Source: Paenibacillus sp. Soil522
Lineage (GTDB): Bacteria; Bacillota; Bacilli; Paenibacillales; Paenibacillaceae
NCBI RefSeq assembly: GCF_001428245.1
Contig: NZ_LMRV01000046.1
Span: 1-64,000 of the forward strand
Length of the DNA: 64,000 bases
Reading direction: 5' to 3'
Position numbers and translations under genes: made by a program. The first letter of the stretch is position 1; each line of letters opens with the position of its first letter. Below the pieces are notes generated by a model. The model saw nothing but the letters and a program-made list of their open reading frames with translations, was not told the DNA's origin and did no database searches. Positions 60,646 through 64,000 of this stretch are shown here, piece by piece.

Positions 60646-63108
60646 TTATTTCGTAGTTGCGGACTCCTCAGGCTCTTGCTCCGAGATCGATTTGGAAACC
60701 GTTAATCCTCCGTCTTTCTCATCAATGGTGAACGTATCGCCTTTTTGGATAATGCCCATCAGCAAATCTTCGGACAACCGGTCCTCGATATGCTTTTGAA
60801 TAGCCCGGCGAAGCGGACGCGCTCCATATTGCGGATCGTAGCCTTCCTTGGCTAGGAAGTTTTTCGCTGCGTCCGTCAGCACGAAATCGACCTCTTGCTC
60901 ACGCAGACGCTTGCGCAGTTCCTCCGACATGAGCGTAACGATTTCGGCAATGTGCTCCTCGCCAAGCGAATGGAACACGATGCTCTCATCGATCCGGTTC
61001 AGGAACTCCGGACGGAAGCTCTTCTTCAGCTCCGCCATTACTTTATCTTTCATTTGTATGAAATCGCGTCCAGCGTCCTGTACAGCTGTAAAGCCGAGCG
61101 AGGAATTGCGTTTAATTTGGTCAGCGCCAACGTTGGACGTCATAATAATCAGCGTATTGCGGAAATCGACAACCCGGCCTTTGGAATCGGTCAAGCGGCC
61201 ATCCTCGAGCACTTGAAGCAAAATATTGAATACTTCCGGATGAGCCTTCTCGATTTCATCAAGCAGGACAACGGAATAAGGCTTGCGACGAACCTTCTCC
61301 GTCAATTGGCCGCCTTCTTCATAGCCTACGTACCCTGGAGGCGCACCAACCAAACGGGAAGTCGAATGCTTCTCCATATATTCTGACATATCGATGCGGA
61401 TAACCGCATTCTCATCGCCAAACATCGATTCGGCAAGCGCTCTGGCCAGCTCCGTTTTACCTACCCCGGTTGGTCCTAAGAAAATGAATGAGCCAATCGG
61501 ACGCTTCGGATCCTTCAGGCCGGCACGAGCACGACGAATCGCGCGCGATACCGATTTAACGGCTTCATCCTGACCGATTATGCGGTTATGAAGAATATCC
61601 TCCATTTTGAGAAGACGCTCTGTTTCACCTTCAGCCAGCTTGCTGACCGGAATACCCGTCCAGCTAGCTACAACCTGAGCGATATCCTCAGGTGTTACTT
61701 CGGAATCGGTACGGCCCTGCTTTTCTTTCCACTGGTTTTTCGTAATGTCTAGCTCTTCGCGTATTTTTTGTTCCGTATCGCGCAGAGCTGCGGCTTTCTC
61801 AAACTCTTGGCTTTGAACCGCTGCATCCTTTTCCTTGCGGATATCCTCCAAACGGTTTTCAAGCTGCTTCAGGTTTGGCGGTACGGTGTAAGAATTTAAA
61901 CGTACCTTCGAGCCTGCCTCATCGATAAGGTCGATCGCTTTGTCCGGCAAGAAGCGATCCGGGATATAACGATCGGACAGCTTCACCGCTTGCACAATCG
62001 CTTCATCCGTAATTTTCACACGGTGATGAGCCTCGTAGCGGTCGCGAAGACCGTACAAAATTTGAATCGCTTCTTCAGGAGAAGGCTGATCCACCGTAAT
62101 CGGCTGGAAACGGCGCTCTAGAGCAGCATCCTTCTCGATATATTTGCGGTACTCATCCAGCGTAGTTGCACCGATGCACTGCAGCTCGCCCCGAGCGAGA
62201 GCAGGCTTCAAAATATTAGAAGCATCGATTGCGCCCTCCGCTCCGCCTGCGCCGATCAGTGTATGAAGCTCATCAATGAATAAAATAATATTGCCGGCTT
62301 GGCGAATTTCATCCATGATCTTCTTCAGACGGTCCTCGAACTCACCGCGGTATTTCGTGCCTGCTACAACTGAGCCCATATCGAGCGTCATTACGCGCTT
62401 GTCACGCAACGTTTCAGGAATTTCATTCTCGATAATTTTTTGAGCTAGGCCTTCGGCGATCGCTGTTTTACCGACACCTGGCTCCCCGATTAGCACTGGA
62501 TTGTTTTTCGTACGGCGGCTAAGCACTTGAATCACGCGCTCAATTTCTTTGCTGCGGCCGATAACCGGATCCAAATTTCCTTCCTTCGCATATGCCGTCA
62601 GGTCTCTTGCAAGACCGTCAAGCGTAGGCGTGCTTACGTTCGCCGGTGAGCCGTGGTTGCTTGATACCGCTTCGCTGCTGCCAAGCAGCTGAAGCACCTG
62701 TTGGCGCGCCTTATTAAGGCTGATGCCAAGGTTGTTCAGCACGCGTGCCGCAACGCCTTCTCCTTCACGGATCAGGCCGAGCAAAATATGCTCCGTGCCA
62801 ACGTACGTATGTCCAAGCTTTCTCGCTTCATCCATCGAAAGCTCAATTACTTTTTTCGCGCGTGGCGTATACGCAATGTTGTTCGGCTGCTCTTGACCAC
62901 GTCCGATTAACGCTTCAACCTCATCTTGGATTTTCTCAAGTCCTAGACCGAGTCCAATTAATGCTTTGGCCGCTATTCCTTCCCCTTCGCGAATAAGACC
63001 AAGTAAAATATGCTCCGTGCCGATATTGTTATGTCCGAGACGAACTGCTTCCTCTTGCGCCAATGCAAGCACTTTCTGTGCTCGCTCCGTAAATCTTCCA
63101 AACATCAT
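60646..63108 (-). CDS. clpC: ATP-dependent Clp protease ATP-binding subunit ClpC
   Basis: An 820-residue Hsp100 unfoldase: two N-terminal repeats (about 1-150), AAA1 with GEPGVGKTA (about 207-215), a middle domain with a UVR-like coiled coil (about 415-450), and AAA2 with GPTGVGKTE (about 546-554). Works with ClpP on McsB-marked (phosphoarginine) proteins and MecA targets. The start MMFGRFTER at 63108 matches B. subtilis; two upstream in-frame residues overlap the mcsB stop. Confidence 0.96.
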   Translation of the reverse strand: MMFGRFTERAQKVLALAQEEAVRLGHNNIGTEHILLGLIREGEGIAAKALIGLGLGLEKIQDEVEALIGRGQEQPNNIAYTPRAKKVIELSMDEARKLGHTYVGTEHILLGLIREGEGVAARVLNNLGISLNKARQQVLQLLGSSEAVSSNHGSPANVSTPTLDGLARDLTAYAKEGNLDPVIGRSKEIERVIQVLSRRTKNNPVLIGEPGVGKTAIAEGLAQKIIENEIPETLRDKRVMTLDMGSVVAGTKYRGEFEDRLKKIMDEIRQAGNIILFIDELHTLIGAGGAEGAIDASNILKPALARGELQCIGATTLDEYRKYIEKDAALERRFQPITVDQPSPEEAIQILYGLRDRYEAHHRVKITDEAIVQAVKLSDRYIPDRFLPDKAIDLIDEAGSKVRLNSYTVPPNLKQLENRLEDIRKEKDAAVQSQEFEKAAALRDTEQKIREELDITKNQWKEKQGRTDSEVTPEDIAQVVASWTGIPVSKLAEGETERLLKMEDILHNRIIGQDEAVKSVSRAIRRARAGLKDPKRPIGSFIFLGPTGVGKTELARALAESMFGDENAVIRIDMSEYMEKHSTSRLVGAPPGYVGYEEGGQLTEKVRRKPYSVVLLDEIEKAHPEVFNILLQVLEDGRLTDSKGRVVDFRNTLIIMTSNVGADQIKRNSSLGFTAVQDAGRDFIQMKDKVMAELKKSFRPEFLNRIDESIVFHSLGEEHIAEIVTLMSEELRKRLREQEVDFVLTDAAKNFLAKEGYDPQYGARPLRRAIQKHIEDRLSEDLLMGIIQKGDTFTIDEKDGGLTVSKSISEQEPEESATTK

Positions 63109-63110
63109 AT

Positions 63111-64000
63111 TCATGCACCCCCATGGCCTTTTTCACCACGCAATTGCTTGCGTATGAGTTCTGCTCTCCTGAAATCTCTCTGCTCCGGACTCATCTTCTC
63201 ATCGAAGGTTTGCTGCAGAAATCCGGGCTGAGTCATTACCAAAAGTTCATTCAACACCTGCGGCGAAACGTTTGACAAAATGCCGAGATCGGCACCAAGC
63301 CGCACATCCGACAACCGCTGTGCCGCTTCCTTGGAATCCATAATCGATGCGTGGGATAAAATACCGTATGACCGTCTCACACGATCCTCCGTCCTCAGCC
63401 TCGAATCTTGCATAAGACGCTTGCGAGCCGCTTTCTCATGCTCAATGATTTGTCTTGCAACGCTATAAAGATTGTCAATGATTTCGTTTTCGGATTGACC
63501 CAGCGTAATTTGGTTAGACACCTGAAACAGGTTGCCAAGCGCTTCACTGCCTTCGCCATACAATCCTCTAACCGCTAAACCGACCTGCGTTACTGCTGAC
63601 AAAATGCGATTGATTTGCGACGTAAGCACAAGTGCCGGTAAATGCATCATAACCGAAGCGCGTATGCCAGTGCCAACATTTGTTGGACAAGTCGTTAAAA
63701 AACCGCGTTTCTCATCAAAAGCATAATCAGCCGCTTCTTCAAAAATATCGTCAATTCCGCTGGCCAACGACCATGCCTCCTGAATTTGAAAGCCTGGATA
63801 TAAGCATTGGATGCGCAAATGGTCTTCTTCGTTAATCATGATGCTAACTGATTCGTTATCGCTTAAAATAACGGCCCCGCATCGTGATTCGTTCGCTAAA
63901 TTTGGACTAATTAAATGCTTTTCTACAAGTACCCTTTTATCAAGCTCGCTTAGATCTGACAAAATAATGGTCTCAAATGAACCAATAGACTGCAGCTTAC
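63111..64000 (-). CDS. mcsB: Protein arginine kinase McsB (5' end outside window)
   Basis: The C-terminal 296 residues of a roughly 350-residue phosphagen-kinase-like protein. The frame is open to the right edge ([12 protein letters not shown] before [11 protein letters not shown]), so the gene begins beyond 64,000. Active-site block [12 protein letters not shown] and the EEDHLRIQ block are present, as is the RDxxRA phosphoarginine-binding motif (RDFRRAE) near the C terminus. McsB tags damaged proteins and the CtsR repressor for ClpCP. Its stop overlaps the clpC start region, as in the ctsR-mcsA-mcsB-clpC operon. Confidence 0.95.
   Translation of the reverse strand, partial: KLQSIGSFETIILSDLSELDKRVLVEKHLISPNLANESRCGAVILSDNESVSIMINEEDHLRIQCLYPGFQIQEAWSLASGIDDIFEEAADYAFDEKRGFLTTCPTNVGTGIRASVMMHLPALVLTSQINRILSAVTQVGLAVRGLYGEGSEALGNLFQVSNQITLGQSENEIIDNLYSVARQIIEHEKAARKRLMQDSRLRTEDRVRRSYGILSHASIMDSKEAAQRLSDVRLGADLGILSNVSPQVLNELLVMTQPGFLQQTFDEKMSPEQRDFRRAELIRKQLRGEKGHGGA

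Overview
The window looks like the chromosome of an endospore-forming low-GC Gram-positive bacterium, most likely a member of the Paenibacillaceae (Paenibacillus or Cohnella type). The evidence is the sporulation and germination genes (pdaB, kbaA, gerD, cwlD, a SpoIIM-family gene, sigH), the Bacillus-like gene order around the main ribosomal protein cluster, a cysteine T-box leader, L10-type and L13-type ribosomal leaders, and zinc-type S14, L33 and L36. Almost everything is on the minus strand, so transcription mostly runs from right to left.

Region by region, left to right: 1-200 is the promoter and leader of an rRNA operon whose 16S gene lies just outside the left edge. 200-5,800 holds spore and germination genes (small unknown protein, SpoIIM family, pdaB, kbaA, gerD, salA/mrp, cwlD). 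5,900-7,900 is a two-gene sulfate assimilation operon (cysH-sat). 8,000-9,800 is rpsI-rplM and truA. 10,100-25,450 is the S10/spc/alpha supercluster, rpsJ to rplQ, with secY, adk, map, infA and rpoA. 25,700-28,750 is a three-gene ABC transporter inserted between tuf and rpsJ. 29,000-41,700 is tuf, fusA, rpsG, rpsL, an L7Ae-like gene, rpoC and rpoB. 41,670-46,100 is a methyltransferase, rplL, rplJ, rplA, rplK, nusG, secE and rpmG. 46,250-55,600 is sigH, the mRNA endonuclease gene rae1 (yacP), rlmB, mrnC, cysS-cysE under a Cys T-box, gltX, ispF-ispD and yacL. 55,700-64,000 is an unknown cysteine-containing protein, pssA, disA, radA, an iron-regulated heme monooxygenase, clpC and the 3' part of mcsB.

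The genes mostly serve translation and transcription, protein export (secY, secE), protein quality control (mcsB-clpC), DNA integrity signalling (radA, disA), entry into sporulation (sigH, kbaA) and spore germination. Many controls can be read directly: good SigA promoters for rrn, rplM, cysH, the S10 operon, rpoB, the L7Ae/str operon, rpmG, sigH, cysE and the heme monooxygenase, and many intrinsic terminators.

The observations most worth a second look are: (1) a dispersed palindromic element in four copies, each in the 5' region of a gene (pdaB, the methyltransferase gene, sigH, ispD), two of them sharing an exact 17-base flank; (2) a cluster of DnaA-box-like sequences between the heme monooxygenase gene and radA; (3) an adenylate kinase whose lid has lost two of four zinc ligands; (4) a small protein that looks like a degenerate MazG-like fold with added cysteines; (5) the absence of the ECF transporter genes normally found between rplQ and truA; (6) tandem 27-bp repeats directly before gltX. 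I saw no insertion sequence, prophage, CRISPR array or tRNA gene. Starts were adjusted by Shine-Dalgarno position and family alignment; all family assignments are from memory of the families, not from searches.
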